Of a stretch of 64,000 nucleotides of DNA, positions 45,092 through 54,483 are shown one piece after another (position 1 is the first letter of the stretch; each line of letters opens with the position of its first letter). The notes below the pieces were generated by a model. The model worked only from the letters and a program-made list of their open reading frames with translations, made no database searches and was not told the origin of the DNA. Location: assembly GCF_002374835.1 (NCBI RefSeq), contig NZ_NWVD01000007.1, positions 1-64,000 on the forward strand, in the 5' to 3' direction. The translations under genes were made by a program, and so were the position numbers. This DNA comes from Sphingomonas ginsenosidimutans (GTDB lineage Bacteria; Pseudomonadota; Alphaproteobacteria; Sphingomonadales; Sphingomonadaceae).

Positions 45092-46791
45092 TTGGCGGCC
45101 GCTTCCTTCAGCTGCGGATGGCGGCTGTACAGGAACTTCTGCTGCGCGATCGAGACGCAGTTGGTGGTGATCCAGTAGATCTGCAGCCCGACCGCGAACG
45201 GCGCCATCACGAACATCAGCACCCATGGCAGGATCGCGAACACCTGCTGCTGGGTCGGGTCCATCTGCTGCGGGTTCAGGCGGAACTGGAAGAACATCGA
45301 GATGCCCAGCAGTACCGGCACGACGCCGATCGTCAGGAAATGCGGCAGCGTGATGGGGATATAGCCGAACAGGTTCAGGATCGTCGCGGGATCCGGGGCG
45401 GACAGATCCTTGATCCACAGGATGAACGGCTGGTGGCGCATTTCGATCGTCAGCATCAGCGCCTTGTACAACGCGTAGAAGATCGGAATCTGGATCAGGG
45501 TTGGCAGGCAGCCCGCCAGCGGATTGACCTTCTCCGCCTTGTACAGCGCCATGATCTCCTGCTGCTGGCGCTGCTTGTCGTCCTTGTAGCGTTCCTGGAT
45601 GGCCTTCATCTTCGGCTGGAGCGCGCGCATCGCCGCCATGCTGGCGAACTGGCGCTGCGCGATCGGGAAGACAAGCGCGCGGATCGTCAGCGTCAGGATG
45701 ATGATCGCGACGCCGAAATTGCCGATCAGGCGGAACAGCCAGTCGAGATAATAGAAGATCGGCTTTTCGACCAGGCGGAACCAGCCCCAGTCGATCGCAT
45801 AGTCCAGCTTCACCACCGCGCCGGTATCGGTGTAGCGATCGAGCAGCTTCACTTCCTTGGCCCCGGCGAACATCTTCGCGGTCTGTGTCACCTGGCGGCC
45901 GGGTGGCAGCAGCTGCGCGGCGCTGGTAAAATCGGCCTGATAGGCGTTGTTGGCGCCGGCGCGGAACTGGCCGTCGAACGCGCGCGTCTGATCGGGGACC
46001 AGCGCCGCCAGCCAGTATTTGTCGGTGAAGCCGAGCCAGCCGCCGGTGGTGGTGAAGCTGGTCGGCGCCTTGTCCACATCCGTGAAGTTCGGATTGTAGT
46101 GCGCGGCGCCGTTGCTGACCGACATGGGGCCGGTGTGGATCGTCCAGCTGTCCGGATCCTTCGACACGCCGATCCGGTTGACCAGGCCATAGGCCGCGAC
46201 CGGCACCGGGGCGGTGCCGGCGTTGGCGACGGTCTGCTTCACGGTGAACAGGTAATCATTGTCGACCGCGATCTCGATCGCGAACGTCTGGCCTTTCCCG
46301 TTGGCGGCGGTCAGCGTCACGGGCGAGCGCGGGGTCAGCACCCGGGCGGAGGCGGTCCACACCGTATCGGCGGCCGGGGGCGCCAGCCCGGCGTCGCGCC
46401 AGCCGAACGAGGCGAAATAGGCATCGGGCGTACCGGCGGGCGAGAACAGCCGGATCGGCGGCGAATCCTTCGCCACCGTTTCCTTGTACCGCGTCAGCAC
46501 CAGGTCATCGAGGCGCGCGCCCTTGAGGTTGATCGATCCCTTCAGCGCGGGCGTGTCGATCGCCACGCGCGGCGTTTCGGCCAGCACGACCTGGCGGCTG
46601 CGAATCGCGGCGGGCGCGTCGGCGGTCGGGTCCGCCGCCGGATTGGCGACGGGCTTGTTCTTCCCGTCGACCATCTTCGTCGCCGGCGGATTGGCCGTGG
46701 GGAAAAAGCGGCTCTGCACCAGCGGCCATCCGAACAGGATCAGCGCCGCGATCACCGCGAACAGCACGAAATTCTTGGTCTCGTCCTTCAC
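45088..46791 (-). CDS. yidC: Membrane protein insertase YidC
   Basis: 567 residues from GTG 46791, giving the N-terminus (M)[19 protein letters not shown] large periplasmic domain covers about 60-330, and five core helices follow, with the hydrophilic-groove arginine in [18 protein letters not shown] and a C-terminal amphipathic hairpin ([20 protein letters not shown]). It inserts proteins into the inner membrane with or without SecYEG. It is next to yidD in the conserved rpmH-rnpA-yidD-yidC order. Confidence 0.96.
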   Translation of the reverse strand: MKDETKNFVLFAVIAALILFGWPLVQSRFFPTANPPATKMVDGKNKPVANPAADPTADAPAAIRSRQVVLAETPRVAIDTPALKGSINLKGARLDDLVLTRYKETVAKDSPPIRLFSPAGTPDAYFASFGWRDAGLAPPAADTVWTASARVLTPRSPVTLTAANGKGQTFAIEIAVDNDYLFTVKQTVANAGTAPVPVAAYGLVNRIGVSKDPDSWTIHTGPMSVSNGAAHYNPNFTDVDKAPTSFTTTGGWLGFTDKYWLAALVPDQTRAFDGQFRAGANNAYQADFTSAAQLLPPGRQVTQTAKMFAGAKEVKLLDRYTDTGAVVKLDYAIDWGWFRLVEKPIFYYLDWLFRLIGNFGVAIIILTLTIRALVFPIAQRQFASMAAMRALQPKMKAIQERYKDDKQRQQQEIMALYKAEKVNPLAGCLPTLIQIPIFYALYKALMLTIEMRHQPFILWIKDLSAPDPATILNLFGYIPITLPHFLTIGVVPVLLGISMFFQFRLNPQQMDPTQQQVFAILPWVLMFVMAPFAVGLQIYWITTNCVSIAQQKFLYSRHPQLKEAAAK

Positions 46792-46810
46792 CTGGACCCC
46801 AATTCTGTTG

Positions 46811-47023
46811 TCACGGCACCGGATCGTGGCCGTGCCCGCCCCATGGATGGCAGCGCGCGATACGCCGCGCGGCCAGCCATCCACCCTTTATCGCGCCATA
46901 GCGGCCAAGCGCCTCTATTGCATAGGCGGAACATGACGGCTGGAACCGGCACGACGGCGGCAGGACCAGCGACGGCCCCAATTGCCATGCCCGCGCCAGG
47001 AGGATCAGCAGGCGGGCGATCAT
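46811..47023 (-). CDS. yidD: Membrane-protein insertion efficiency factor YidD
   Basis: 70 residues. The hallmark [17 protein letters not shown] (three cysteines) and a C-terminal [17 protein letters not shown] are diagnostic. The N-terminal [16 protein letters not shown] is amphipathic. The ATG overlaps the rnpA stop (ATGA). Confidence 0.95.
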   Translation of the reverse strand: MIARLLILLARAWQLGPSLVLPPSCRFQPSCSAYAIEALGRYGAIKGGWLAARRIARCHPWGGHGHDPVP

Positions 47024-47391
47024 CGCTTGCGCGCGCCCGGCGGGCGGCGCGGCGGCAGATCGCCGGAGATTGCACGCGCCAGCGCCTTGCCGAGATCGGC
47101 GACCAGCGCCGACCAGTCCCGGTCCAGCGCCGCCGCCCGGCCGATCAGCACATGATCCGCGCCCGCCATGCCCGCCGTCGGCAGCACGTCGCGCGCCAGC
47201 GCGCGGAACCGCCGCTTGATGCGGTTGCGCACCACGGCGTTGCCGATCTTCTTGGTGACGGTGATGCCGATGCGCATCGCGGGATCGTCGTCCTCGCGCG
47301 GGCGCACCAGAAGCACGAAGCCGGGCATCGGAGACCGACGCCCGGCATTCGCGGCCAGATAATCCGATCGCTTCGTCATCCGGCCGATCAC
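47020..47391 (-). CDS. rnpA: Ribonuclease P protein component
   Basis: 123 residues if the GTG at 47391 is used, or 119 from ATG 47379; neither has an obvious ribosome site. The family signature [19 protein letters not shown] and KRRFR lies near the middle, preceded by SDYLAANAG. It binds RNase P RNA and helps mature tRNA 5' ends. It lies between rpmH (14 bp upstream) and yidD (overlapping). Confidence 0.94.
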   Translation of the reverse strand: MIGRMTKRSDYLAANAGRRSPMPGFVLLVRPREDDDPAMRIGITVTKKIGNAVVRNRIKRRFRALARDVLPTAGMAGADHVLIGRAAALDRDWSALVADLGKALARAISGDLPPRRPPGARKR

Positions 47392-47405
47392 GGCCGGACG
47401 CCGAA

Positions 47406-47540
47406 TTACGCCGACAGCTTCTTGCGACCGCGTGCGCGACGCGCCCGGATCACCGCACGGCCGCCGACCGTCGCCATCCGCGCGCGGAAGCCGTGACGGC
47501 GGGCGCGCACCAGATTGCTCGGCTGAAAGGTCCGCTTCAT
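47406..47540 (-). CDS. rpmH: 50S ribosomal protein L34
   Basis: 44 residues: [19 protein letters not shown], then [20 protein letters not shown], the invariant L34 sequence. It is the first gene of the rpmH-rnpA-yidD-yidC-engB run. Confidence 0.98.
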   Translation of the reverse strand: MKRTFQPSNLVRARRHGFRARMATVGGRAVIRARRARGRKKLSA

Positions 47541-47625
47541 GGTTCATATCCCGAATTCAAATGTCAAAAGGCCGCCACAAGGACGGCCTGTAGATGGCGG
47601 CGCCTAAGCGAAGTGCCGGCCAAAG

Positions 47626-47913
47626 TCAACGCGCCGCCGCCGCCCGGTCGCGCGCGCGCCGCCGCAGCGCGCTGCGCCGCCGCATCGCCCGATCGGCCAG
47701 CCGACCGGCGCGCGGCCAGCGCCGCTTGATCCGCGCGAACCGCACTCGCGCGGCGTGCGAATTGCGCAGTACCAGCACCAGTCCGCCCGCAAAAGCCAGC
47801 GTACCCGCCGGCCCCGGCAGCGGCGCGACGATCGGTGCGGCCAGCATCAGCAGGATGCCGGCGGACAGTTGCGCATAGCGGGAAACGGGGTGGCGAACGG
47901 CCATGGCGTCCAT
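47626..47913 (-). CDS. Small membrane protein with basic tail, hypothetical
   Basis: 95 residues. Two hydrophobic segments (LSAGILLMLAAPIVAPLPG and TLAFAGGLVLVLR, about 17-50) are followed by an extremely Arg-rich tail. A second ATG at 47904 is equally possible. It lies upstream of rpmH on the same strand, 85 bp away, and divergent from the comM-type gene. No domain recognised. Confidence 0.65.
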   Translation of the reverse strand: MDAMAVRHPVSRYAQLSAGILLMLAAPIVAPLPGPAGTLAFAGGLVLVLRNSHAARVRFARIKRRWPRAGRLADRAMRRRSALRRRARDRAAAAR

Positions 47914-48005
47914 GTGGTATACGTGTGTTAAACCCGCAAGACAGTTCGGGCGACATTCCCAACCCTGCCAAAGCGGCTATGAACGATGCGTGACGGGGGG
48001 GGAAC

Positions 48006-49514
48006 ATGGTCGCGATCGTATCGACGGTAGCCTATCTGGGGCTGGAGGCGCGCAGCGTCGAGGTGCAGGTGCAGCTGATCCCCGGCCTGCCGGCGTTCAA
48101 TGTCGTCGGGCTGGCGGACAAGGCGGTGGGCGAGAGCCGCGAGCGGGTGCGCGGCGCGATCGCGTCGATGGGACTGTCGCTGCCGCCCAAGCGGATCGCG
48201 GTGAACCTGTCGCCCGCCGACCTGCCCAAGGAAGGATCGCATTTTGACTTGCCGATCGCGCTCGGCCTGCTGGCGGCGATGGGCGTGGTGGATGCCGAGG
48301 CGCTGGCCGATTACGTGATCGTCGGCGAACTGGGGCTGGACGGGCGGCTGGCGCCGTCGCCGGGCGTGCTGCTGGCCGCGATCCACGCCGGGGCGGAGGG
48401 CAAGGGGCTGATCTGCCCCGCGGCGCAGGGGCCGGAGGCGGCGTGGAGCGGCGGGATCGAGGTGGTCGCCGCGCCCGACCTGCTGGGGCTGCTCAACCAT
48501 CTGAAGGGGCAGGGGCTGCTCGCCGCGCCGCAACCGGGCGCGGTGAGCGAGGGTGCCGCCGGCCCCGACCTGCGCCAGGTGAAGGGGCAGGAGGTCGCCA
48601 AGCGCGCGCTGGAGATCGCCGCGGCGGGATCGCACAACCTGCTGATGGTCGGGCCGCCGGGGGCGGGCAAATCGCTGATGGCGGCGTGCCTGCCGGGCAT
48701 CCTGCCGCCGCTTGATCCGGCGGAGGCGCTGGAAGTGTCGATGGTGCAGTCGGTGGCGGGCGCGTTGCCGGGCGGCACGCTGACGCGGACGCGGCCGTTC
48801 CGCAGCCCCCACCATTCGGCCAGCATGGCAGCGCTGACCGGCGGCGGGTTGAAGGTGAAGCCGGGCGAGGTCAGCCTGGCGCATATGGGCGTGCTGTTCC
48901 TCGACGAACTGCCCGAATTCCAGCGCGCGGTGCTCGATTCGCTGCGCCAGCCGCTGGAGACGGGGACGGTCAGCGTCGCGCGTGCCAATGCGCATGTCAC
49001 CTATCCGGCACGGGTGCAGTTGATCGCGGCGATGAACCCGTGCCGCTGCGGGCATCTGGGCGATGCGTCGCTGGCGTGCGCGCGGGCGCCGCGCTGCGCG
49101 GCGGATTACCAGGCGAAGGTGTCGGGGCCGCTGCTGGATCGCATCGACCTGCATGTCGAGGTGGAGGCGGTGAGCGCGCTAGACCTGACGCTGCCGCCGG
49201 CGGCGGAAGGATCGGCCGAGGTCGCCGCGCGCGTCGCGGCGGCGCGCGCGGTGCAGTCGGCGAGGCTGGCGGGGACGGGCGCGCGCACCAATGCCGAACT
49301 GGAGGGGGAAGTGCTGGAGCGCTTCGCGTCGCCGGACGAGGCCGGGCGCGCGCTACTGGCGCAGGCGGCAGCGGCGATGAAGCTGTCGGCGCGGGGCTAT
49401 ACGCGGATCCTGCGGGTGGCGCGGACGATCGCGGATCTGGCCGGTTCCGAGCAGGTTATGCGGATCCATGTTGCGGAGGCTTTGAGCTATCGGCGCCGAC
49501 CTCCAACGAACTGA
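48006..49514 (+). CDS. comM: YifB/ComM-type Mg-chelatase-like AAA+ ATPase
   Basis: 502 residues. The N-terminal ChlI-like domain opens with GLEARSVEVQVQLIPGLPAF. The AAA+ core has Walker A GPPGAGKSLM near 217-226, LFLDELPEF as Walker B, and the sensor region AAMNPCRCGHLGD. The C-terminal Mg_chelatase_C domain ends with RVARTIADLAGSE. ComM is a branch-migration helicase that aids integration of foreign DNA in naturally competent bacteria. The assignment is to the family; competence here is not shown. Confidence 0.92.
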   Translation: MVAIVSTVAYLGLEARSVEVQVQLIPGLPAFNVVGLADKAVGESRERVRGAIASMGLSLPPKRIAVNLSPADLPKEGSHFDLPIALGLLAAMGVVDAEALADYVIVGELGLDGRLAPSPGVLLAAIHAGAEGKGLICPAAQGPEAAWSGGIEVVAAPDLLGLLNHLKGQGLLAAPQPGAVSEGAAGPDLRQVKGQEVAKRALEIAAAGSHNLLMVGPPGAGKSLMAACLPGILPPLDPAEALEVSMVQSVAGALPGGTLTRTRPFRSPHHSASMAALTGGGLKVKPGEVSLAHMGVLFLDELPEFQRAVLDSLRQPLETGTVSVARANAHVTYPARVQLIAAMNPCRCGHLGDASLACARAPRCAADYQAKVSGPLLDRIDLHVEVEAVSALDLTLPPAAEGSAEVAARVAAARAVQSARLAGTGARTNAELEGEVLERFASPDEAGRALLAQAAAAMKLSARGYTRILRVARTIADLAGSEQVMRIHVAEALSYRRRPPTN

Positions 49515-49600
49515 TGGCCGCGTCGGCCCCAACCTCGGCCGTTGCTTATCTACGCAACTATGCTGTGTGTAGCGCCTACGATCGTCGATCTGGCTGGGCG

Positions 49601-49776
49601 GAAAGAAGGTGGGTTCGCGCAGAGACGCGGAGGCGCAGATGTCGTGCCCGACGCGCAGCGCGTGTCTCACGTCACCGGCCATACCGGCGAGCCGCTGCTG
49701 ACGGCTCGCACCCTGGCCCCACTCGCAACGCCTGTGCGCCTTCGCGTCGCTGCTCGCGCCAACCTTCTTCTTAGCT
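49601..49776. repeat. Intergenic palindromic element
   Basis: Arms 49601-49640 and 49731-49776 are imperfect inverted repeats: 24 of 30 core positions match after reverse complementing, both holding AGAAGGT and GACGCG. About 90 bp lie between. The element fills most of the 272-bp gap between comM and the symporter gene, where the two genes converge. A related solo arm occurs at 14746-14775. It looks like a non-coding MITE or REP-type repeat; the transcript could also act as a terminator. Confidence 0.6.
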
Positions 49777-49786
49777 CTGGCGAACC

Positions 49787-51109
49787 CTAAAGCTTGCGAA
49801 AACTGTCGACGTCGCGGGCCGGGCCGGCGCCCGATGGCGCTGCGGGCGGTTCGATCGCGACGGGTTCCTTCGTGTCGAACCCGCCTTCCCATTTGGCGAT
49901 CACCGCGCTGGCGACCGCATTGCCGATCACGTTGGTGGCGGTGCGGCCCATGTCGAGGAAATGGTCGATCGCCAGGATCAGCAGCAGCCCGGCCTCCGGC
50001 AGATTGAACATCGGCAGCGTCGCGGCGATCACCACCAGGCTGGCGCGCGGCACGCCCGCGATCCCCTTCGACGTGACCATCAGCACCAGCAGCATCGTCA
50101 CCATCTGCCCCAGCGACATGTCGATGCCATAGGCCTGGGCGATGAAGATCGACGCGAAGGTCATGTAGATCATCGACCCGTCGAGGTTGAACGAATAGCC
50201 CAGCGGCAGCACGAAGCTGGCGATGCGCGGCGGCACGCCGAACCGGTCCAGCGCCTCCAGCATCCGCGGATAGGCGGCCTCCGACGAGGCGGTCGAGAAG
50301 GCGACCAGCAACGGTTCGCGCACGTAGCGGATCAAGTCGCGGATGCGCGGCCCGATGAACAGGAAGCCGATCGTCAGCAGGATCGCCCACAGGCAGATCA
50401 GCGCGAGGTAGAAGCTGCCCATGAAATAGGCCAGCTGCCCGATCACCGCCGGCCCGCGCTCCGTCAGCGTGCCCGCGACCGCGGCGAACACCGCCAGCGG
50501 GGCGACGCGCATGACGTAATCGGTGACCTGCAACATCACATGCACCAGCGCGTCGACCGCGCGGACCAGCGGCGCGGCCTTTTCCCCGACCGCGGTGATC
50601 GCGACGCCGACGAAGACGGACATGACGACGATCTGCAGGATCTCGTTCTTCGCCATCGCGTCGATCATCGAGGCGGGGACGATATGCGCGAAGAAATCCT
50701 TCAGGTTGAACGCGGCGGTTTCCAGCCCCGCCGAACTGTTGGCCGCGGGCAGCGCCAGCCCCAGCCCGACGCCGGGCTGCAACAGGTTGACCATCAGCAG
50801 CCCCAGCGACAGCGAGAGCAGGCTGGCGGCGATGAACCAGCCCAGGCTGCGTGCGCCGATCCGCCCCAGCGCGGCCGTATCGCCCATCTGCGCGATCCCC
50901 GACACCAAGGTGGCGAAGACCAGCGGCGCGATGATCATCTTGATCAGGCGCAGGAAGATCGTGGTGATGATCGAGAAATAGCCCGCGATCCGCGTCACCA
51001 GTTCCTTGCCCGCGGGCGAGCCATCGTCGAGCCAGCCGTTGAGGATGAGGCCGGTGACGAGGCCGAGCGCCAGCCCGGCAAGGATGTACAAGGTCAGCCG
51101 CTTGGCCAT
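49787..51109 (-). CDS. Dicarboxylate/amino acid:cation symporter (DctA/GltP family)
   Basis: 440 residues with about eight membrane helices and two re-entrant loops. Signatures: the serine-rich ASSEAAYPRMLEAL and the FVLPLGYSFNLDGSMIYMTFA segment, which includes the NxDGS motif of the sodium-coupled family, plus VIGNAVASAVIAKWEG near the C-terminus. Substrates are probably C4-dicarboxylates or glutamate/aspartate. It is monocistronic. Confidence 0.9.
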   Translation of the reverse strand: MAKRLTLYILAGLALGLVTGLILNGWLDDGSPAGKELVTRIAGYFSIITTIFLRLIKMIIAPLVFATLVSGIAQMGDTAALGRIGARSLGWFIAASLLSLSLGLLMVNLLQPGVGLGLALPAANSSAGLETAAFNLKDFFAHIVPASMIDAMAKNEILQIVVMSVFVGVAITAVGEKAAPLVRAVDALVHVMLQVTDYVMRVAPLAVFAAVAGTLTERGPAVIGQLAYFMGSFYLALICLWAILLTIGFLFIGPRIRDLIRYVREPLLVAFSTASSEAAYPRMLEALDRFGVPPRIASFVLPLGYSFNLDGSMIYMTFASIFIAQAYGIDMSLGQMVTMLLVLMVTSKGIAGVPRASLVVIAATLPMFNLPEAGLLLILAIDHFLDMGRTATNVIGNAVASAVIAKWEGGFDTKEPVAIEPPAAPSGAGPARDVDSFRKL

Positions 51110-51218
51110 TCGATGCTCCCGCTTGATGCGTGCGAGGGAAAGGAGATTGCGCGGGCGCGGTCAAGCGCCTGTCGACGGTTTGCCGCTTGTCATCATGACG
51201 CAGGCGCGGCGCGGCCCC

Positions 51219-52118
51219 TCACGCCGCGGCCGTCAGCACCTCGCCCAGCAGCCGGAAATCGCGTTCGCGCGGGGAGGCGCGGCGCCAGACCAGCGCCAGC
51301 GTGCGGCTGGGATGATCGGCGGCGAGCGGGCGGGCGACGACATTGGTGTGATCGAGGATGCCGGCGTCGAGCGCGATCTTGGGCAGCATCGTCACCCCCA
51401 GCCCGTTGTCGACCATCTGCACCATCGTGTGGAGCGAGGTGCCCAGCATCGTCGCTTCCGCGCGCAATTCGGCGCGGTTGCACGCCGCCAGCGCATGTTC
51501 CTTCAGGCAATGGCCGTCCTCCAGCAGCAGCAGCCGCGTCTCGTCGATATCGGCGGGGCGCACCGGCGCGGGATCGGCGGGCATCTCGCCCTCGGGAAAG
51601 GCGAGGAACAGGTGATCGTCGAACAGCTTCATCGACGTCACCTCGCCGCAGGCATAGGGCAGCGCCAGCAGCACGCAGTCGGTGCGGCCGTTGTGAAGCG
51701 ATTCGCATGCCGGGCCGCTCGGCTCCTCGCGCAGGAACAGCTTCAGGTCGGGATAGTCGCGGCGCAGGCGCGGCAGGATGCGCGGCAGCAGGAACGGTGC
51801 GATCGTGGGGATGACGCTCATCCGCATTTCCCCCGACAAAGGACGCCCGGCGGCGCGCGCCATGTCGCCCAGTTCCTCCGCCTCGCGCAGGACGACGCGC
51901 GCCTTGGCGGCGATCTGTTCGCCCAGCGGCGTGAAGCGGACGACGCGGCGCGTCCGCTCCACCAGCGTCACGCCGATCAGCGTTTCCAGTTCGCGCAGCC
52001 CCGCCGACAGCGTCGATTGCGTGACGAAACATGCCTCCGCCGCGCGGCCGAAATGACCGTGGTCCTTGAGCGCGACGAGATATTGCAGCTGTTTCAACGT
52101 CGGAAGGTAGGTGGCCAT
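51219..52118 (-). CDS. oxyR: OxyR, hydrogen-peroxide-sensing LysR regulator
   Basis: 299 residues. The N-terminal winged helix (LKQLQYLVALKDHGHFGRAA) and LysR effector domain are clear. The redox pair is intact: C204 in LEDGHCLKEH and C213 in ALAACN, the same nine-residue spacing as C199 and C208 of E. coli OxyR. It is divergent from ahpC-ahpD, so it almost certainly controls them; an inverted repeat lies in the shared spacer. Confidence 0.93.
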   Translation of the reverse strand: MATYLPTLKQLQYLVALKDHGHFGRAAEACFVTQSTLSAGLRELETLIGVTLVERTRRVVRFTPLGEQIAAKARVVLREAEELGDMARAAGRPLSGEMRMSVIPTIAPFLLPRILPRLRRDYPDLKLFLREEPSGPACESLHNGRTDCVLLALPYACGEVTSMKLFDDHLFLAFPEGEMPADPAPVRPADIDETRLLLLEDGHCLKEHALAACNRAELRAEATMLGTSLHTMVQMVDNGLGVTMLPKIALDAGILDHTNVVARPLAADHPSRTLALVWRRASPRERDFRLLGEVLTAAA

Positions 52119-52142
52119 TCATCGCTCCGGTCGATCACTAGT

Positions 52143-52198
52143 CTTGTCATAGTCGATTGGATCAATCAGGCCAAATCCCTATATCCCCGTATGACAAG
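52143..52198. promoter_or_regulatory. Probable OxyR operator region
   Basis: In the 153-bp spacer between oxyR and ahpC, CTTGTCATA (52143-52151) and TATGACAAG (52190-52198) form a perfect 9-bp inverted repeat. Inside it is the shorter dyad GATTG-GAT-CAATC at 52155-52167. A divergent LysR-type regulator normally binds such dyads. The exact OxyR half-sites (ATAG-type) are only partly recognisable. Confidence 0.45.
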
Positions 52199-52271
52199 GA
52201 CGATGCCGCACGAACGGCGCCGCCGAGCGGAGAGGATGGCTGGAAACCCGTTTTCCAAGAGGAGCCATTCG

Positions 52272-52817
52272 ATGCTGACCATCGGCGATACCTTCCCCGC
52301 CATCACCGTTCCCGTCCAGCAGGGCACCGACGCGCTGCCGGCCGGCGAGACGCTGGACCTGACCACCGCCTATCCGGGCAAGTGGAAGGTGCTGTTCTAC
52401 TGGCCGAAGGACTTCACCTTCGTCTGCCCGACCGAGATCGTCGGCTACAGCCAGATCAAGGGCGATTTCGAGGATCGCGACGCGGTGCTGATCGGCGCGT
52501 CGACCGACACCGCGCACGTCCACCTGGCATGGCGCAAGTCGGACCCGGACCTCGCCGCCGCCGACTTCCCGTGGCTGGCCGACAATGGCGCGAAGCTGGC
52601 CGAGGCGCTGGGCATCCTCGACAAGAACGAGCATGTCGCGTTCCGCGCCACCTTCATCGTCGATCCGGACAACGTCATCCAGGCGGTGCAGGTCAACGGT
52701 CTGAACGTCGGCCGCAACCCGGCCGAGACGCTGCGCGTGCTCGATGCGCTGCAGACCGACGAACTGTGCCCGTGCAACTGGAACAAGGGCGACGACGTGC
52801 TGAAGGTCGCGGCCTGA
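52272..52817 (+). CDS. ahpC: Peroxiredoxin AhpC
   Basis: 181 residues. AGAGGAG precedes ATG 52272. The peroxidatic cysteine C52 is in FTFVCPTEI and the resolving cysteine is C166 or C168 in ELCPCNW. It reduces hydrogen peroxide, organic hydroperoxides and peroxynitrite. The next gene is ahpD; no ahpF is present, so AhpD is the likely reductant. Divergent oxyR is the presumed regulator. Confidence 0.95.
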   Translation: MLTIGDTFPAITVPVQQGTDALPAGETLDLTTAYPGKWKVLFYWPKDFTFVCPTEIVGYSQIKGDFEDRDAVLIGASTDTAHVHLAWRKSDPDLAAADFPWLADNGAKLAEALGILDKNEHVAFRATFIVDPDNVIQAVQVNGLNVGRNPAETLRVLDALQTDELCPCNWNKGDDVLKVAA

Positions 52818-52880
52818 TCCGAGCGGGGCGGGGGCAGCGGCTCCCGCCCCGTTCAATCTTACGTCACCCATACGTCCCGT

Positions 52881-52945
52881 CGTCACCCCAGCGGAAGCTG
52901 GGGTCTCTCCATAACCGGGAGACCCCAGCTTCCGCTGGGGTGACG
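52881..52945. repeat. Perfect 27-bp inverted repeat between ahpC and ahpD
   Basis: Arms 52881-52907 and 52919-52945 are exact reverse complements with an 11-base loop; each arm itself contains the dyad CCCCAGC-GGAA-GCTGGGG. It starts 63 bp after ahpC and ends 16 bp before ahpD. In mRNA it would be a very stable hairpin that could protect the ahpC transcript or limit read-through to ahpD. Similar CACCCCAGC hairpins occur as dispersed repeats in sphingomonads, from memory. Confidence 0.85.
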
Positions 52946-52961
52946 CTTTTCGCCTGAAGGA

Positions 52962-53489
52962 ATGATGATGGCGCTCAAGGAATTCGCAGGCACGCTGCCC
53001 GATTTCGCCAAGGACATTCGCCTCAACGTCGGCTCGCTGCTGAACGAGACGGTGCTGAACGACCAGCGCAAGTACGGGTTGCTGCTCGCCTGCGCGCACG
53101 GTTCGGGCCATAAGCCGCTGGTCGAGGCGACCGAGGCGGAAGTCGCCGACAAGCTGTCGCCGGAAGCTGCCAATGCCGCGCGCGCCGCGGCGGCGGTGAT
53201 GGCGATGAACAACGTCTATTATCGCTTCACCCACCTGGCCGGGAACGAGGAATACAGCCGGATGCCCGCCAAGCTGCGGATGAACGTGATCGGCGCGCCG
53301 GGCATCGACAAGGTCGATTTCGAGCTGTTCAGCCTGGCGGTCAGCGCGATGAACGGCTGCGGCATGTGCATCGACAGCCACGAACAGGTGCTGAAGAAGG
53401 CGGGCGTCACCGCCGAGGTGATCCAGTCGTCGGTGCGGATCGCATCGGTGATGAAGGCCGTGGCGACGGTCCACGCCGCCGTCGCCTGA
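52962..53489 (+). CDS. ahpD: Alkylhydroperoxidase AhpD
   Basis: 175 residues of the carboxymuconolactone-decarboxylase fold. The active site NGCGMCIDSHE gives C133, C136 and H140, matching the known AhpD thiol relay. AhpD can reduce AhpC, as in Mycobacterium. AAGGA sits directly before a run of three ATG codons, so the true start may be the second or third. Confidence 0.94.
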   Translation: MMMALKEFAGTLPDFAKDIRLNVGSLLNETVLNDQRKYGLLLACAHGSGHKPLVEATEAEVADKLSPEAANAARAAAAVMAMNNVYYRFTHLAGNEEYSRMPAKLRMNVIGAPGIDKVDFELFSLAVSAMNGCGMCIDSHEQVLKKAGVTAEVIQSSVRIASVMKAVATVHAAVA

Positions 53490-53501
53490 CGCACCGGCCG
53501 G

Positions 53502-54272
53502 TTACATCAGCACCGCACGGATGAAGCCGTAGGTGCTGGTGACCGTCAGGACGATCCCGACCATGACCAGCATGACCTTGGTCGGGATCCGCTTGGCCAT
53601 GAACGCCCCCAGCGGCGCGGCCAGCACGCCGCCGATCAGCAGGCCGATCGTCGCGGTAGCGAAATCCCGTAGCCCCAAGTGATAGATGAACGCCGCCGAC
53701 ACGGTGGCGGTCAGAAAGAATTCCACCGAATTGACGGTGCCGACCACCTTGCGCGGCTCCACCCCCTGCACCAGCAGGTTCGAGGTGACGATCGGCCCCC
53801 AGCCGCCGCCGCCCGCCGCATCCATGAACCCGCCGATCAGCCCCAGCGGCTCCACCACCCGCGGCTTTTGCGTCTTGGGCGGGAACAGCAGCCCGCGGAT
53901 CAGCAGGTAGAGGCCGATCGCGACCAGATAGGCGAGCACGAACGGCTTGACCGTCGCGGCGTTGATGTTGGTCAGCACATAGGCGCCGGTGACCCCGCCA
54001 ATCACGCCGGGCACCAGCAGGCGCAGGAACAGTTTCCGGTCGATATTGCCGTGCAGCGCGTGGCTGATCCCCGATACCGCGGTCGTGAAGGTTTCCACGA
54101 TATGTACGTTCGCCGAGGCGCGCGCGGGCGGCAGCCCGATCACCGCCACCAGGAGCGTGTTGCAGATGACGCCGAATGCCATGCCCAGCGCGCCGTCGAC
54201 CACCTGCGCACCGAACCCCACGGCGATGAACGGCAGCAGCGCGGACAGATCGATGTCGGCGAACGTCGGCAT
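53502..54272 (-). CDS. TauE/SafE-family sulfite or anion exporter
   Basis: 256 residues with about eight membrane helices. Family segments are VDGALGMAFGVICNTLL near the start, the GVIGGVTGAYVL glycine-rich motif and GGFMDAAGGGGWGPI in the middle. Members export sulfite, sulfoacetate or related sulfur anions. It neighbours cysE (divergent, about 210 bp apart), which makes a sulfur role plausible but not proven. Confidence 0.86.
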   Translation of the reverse strand: MPTFADIDLSALLPFIAVGFGAQVVDGALGMAFGVICNTLLVAVIGLPPARASANVHIVETFTTAVSGISHALHGNIDRKLFLRLLVPGVIGGVTGAYVLTNINAATVKPFVLAYLVAIGLYLLIRGLLFPPKTQKPRVVEPLGLIGGFMDAAGGGGWGPIVTSNLLVQGVEPRKVVGTVNSVEFFLTATVSAAFIYHLGLRDFATATIGLLIGGVLAAPLGAFMAKRIPTKVMLVMVGIVLTVTSTYGFIRAVLM

Positions 54273-54483
54273 GAAGGTCTCCGGCGGGCGGACATGCCCG
54301 TTTCGCGTTCATGCGGCATACCCCACGAACGCGATAGGGAAATACGGTTTAGCGCGGCAAAGCGTTGCTTATGGAAACCGTCGCCTGCCATGATTACATG
54401 GCGGCAGATGGACACGACCGGCGGGTGCCGGCGGATGCGCGAACCACGCATGGGAAGGTGGGCGCAGGAACATGGGGCACGCT

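Noticed and set aside
44938..47496. 852-codon plus-strand frame across engB, yidC, yidD and rnpA
   Set aside because: It runs antisense through four well-identified genes and consists of low-complexity Arg/His/Asp/Gln sequence.
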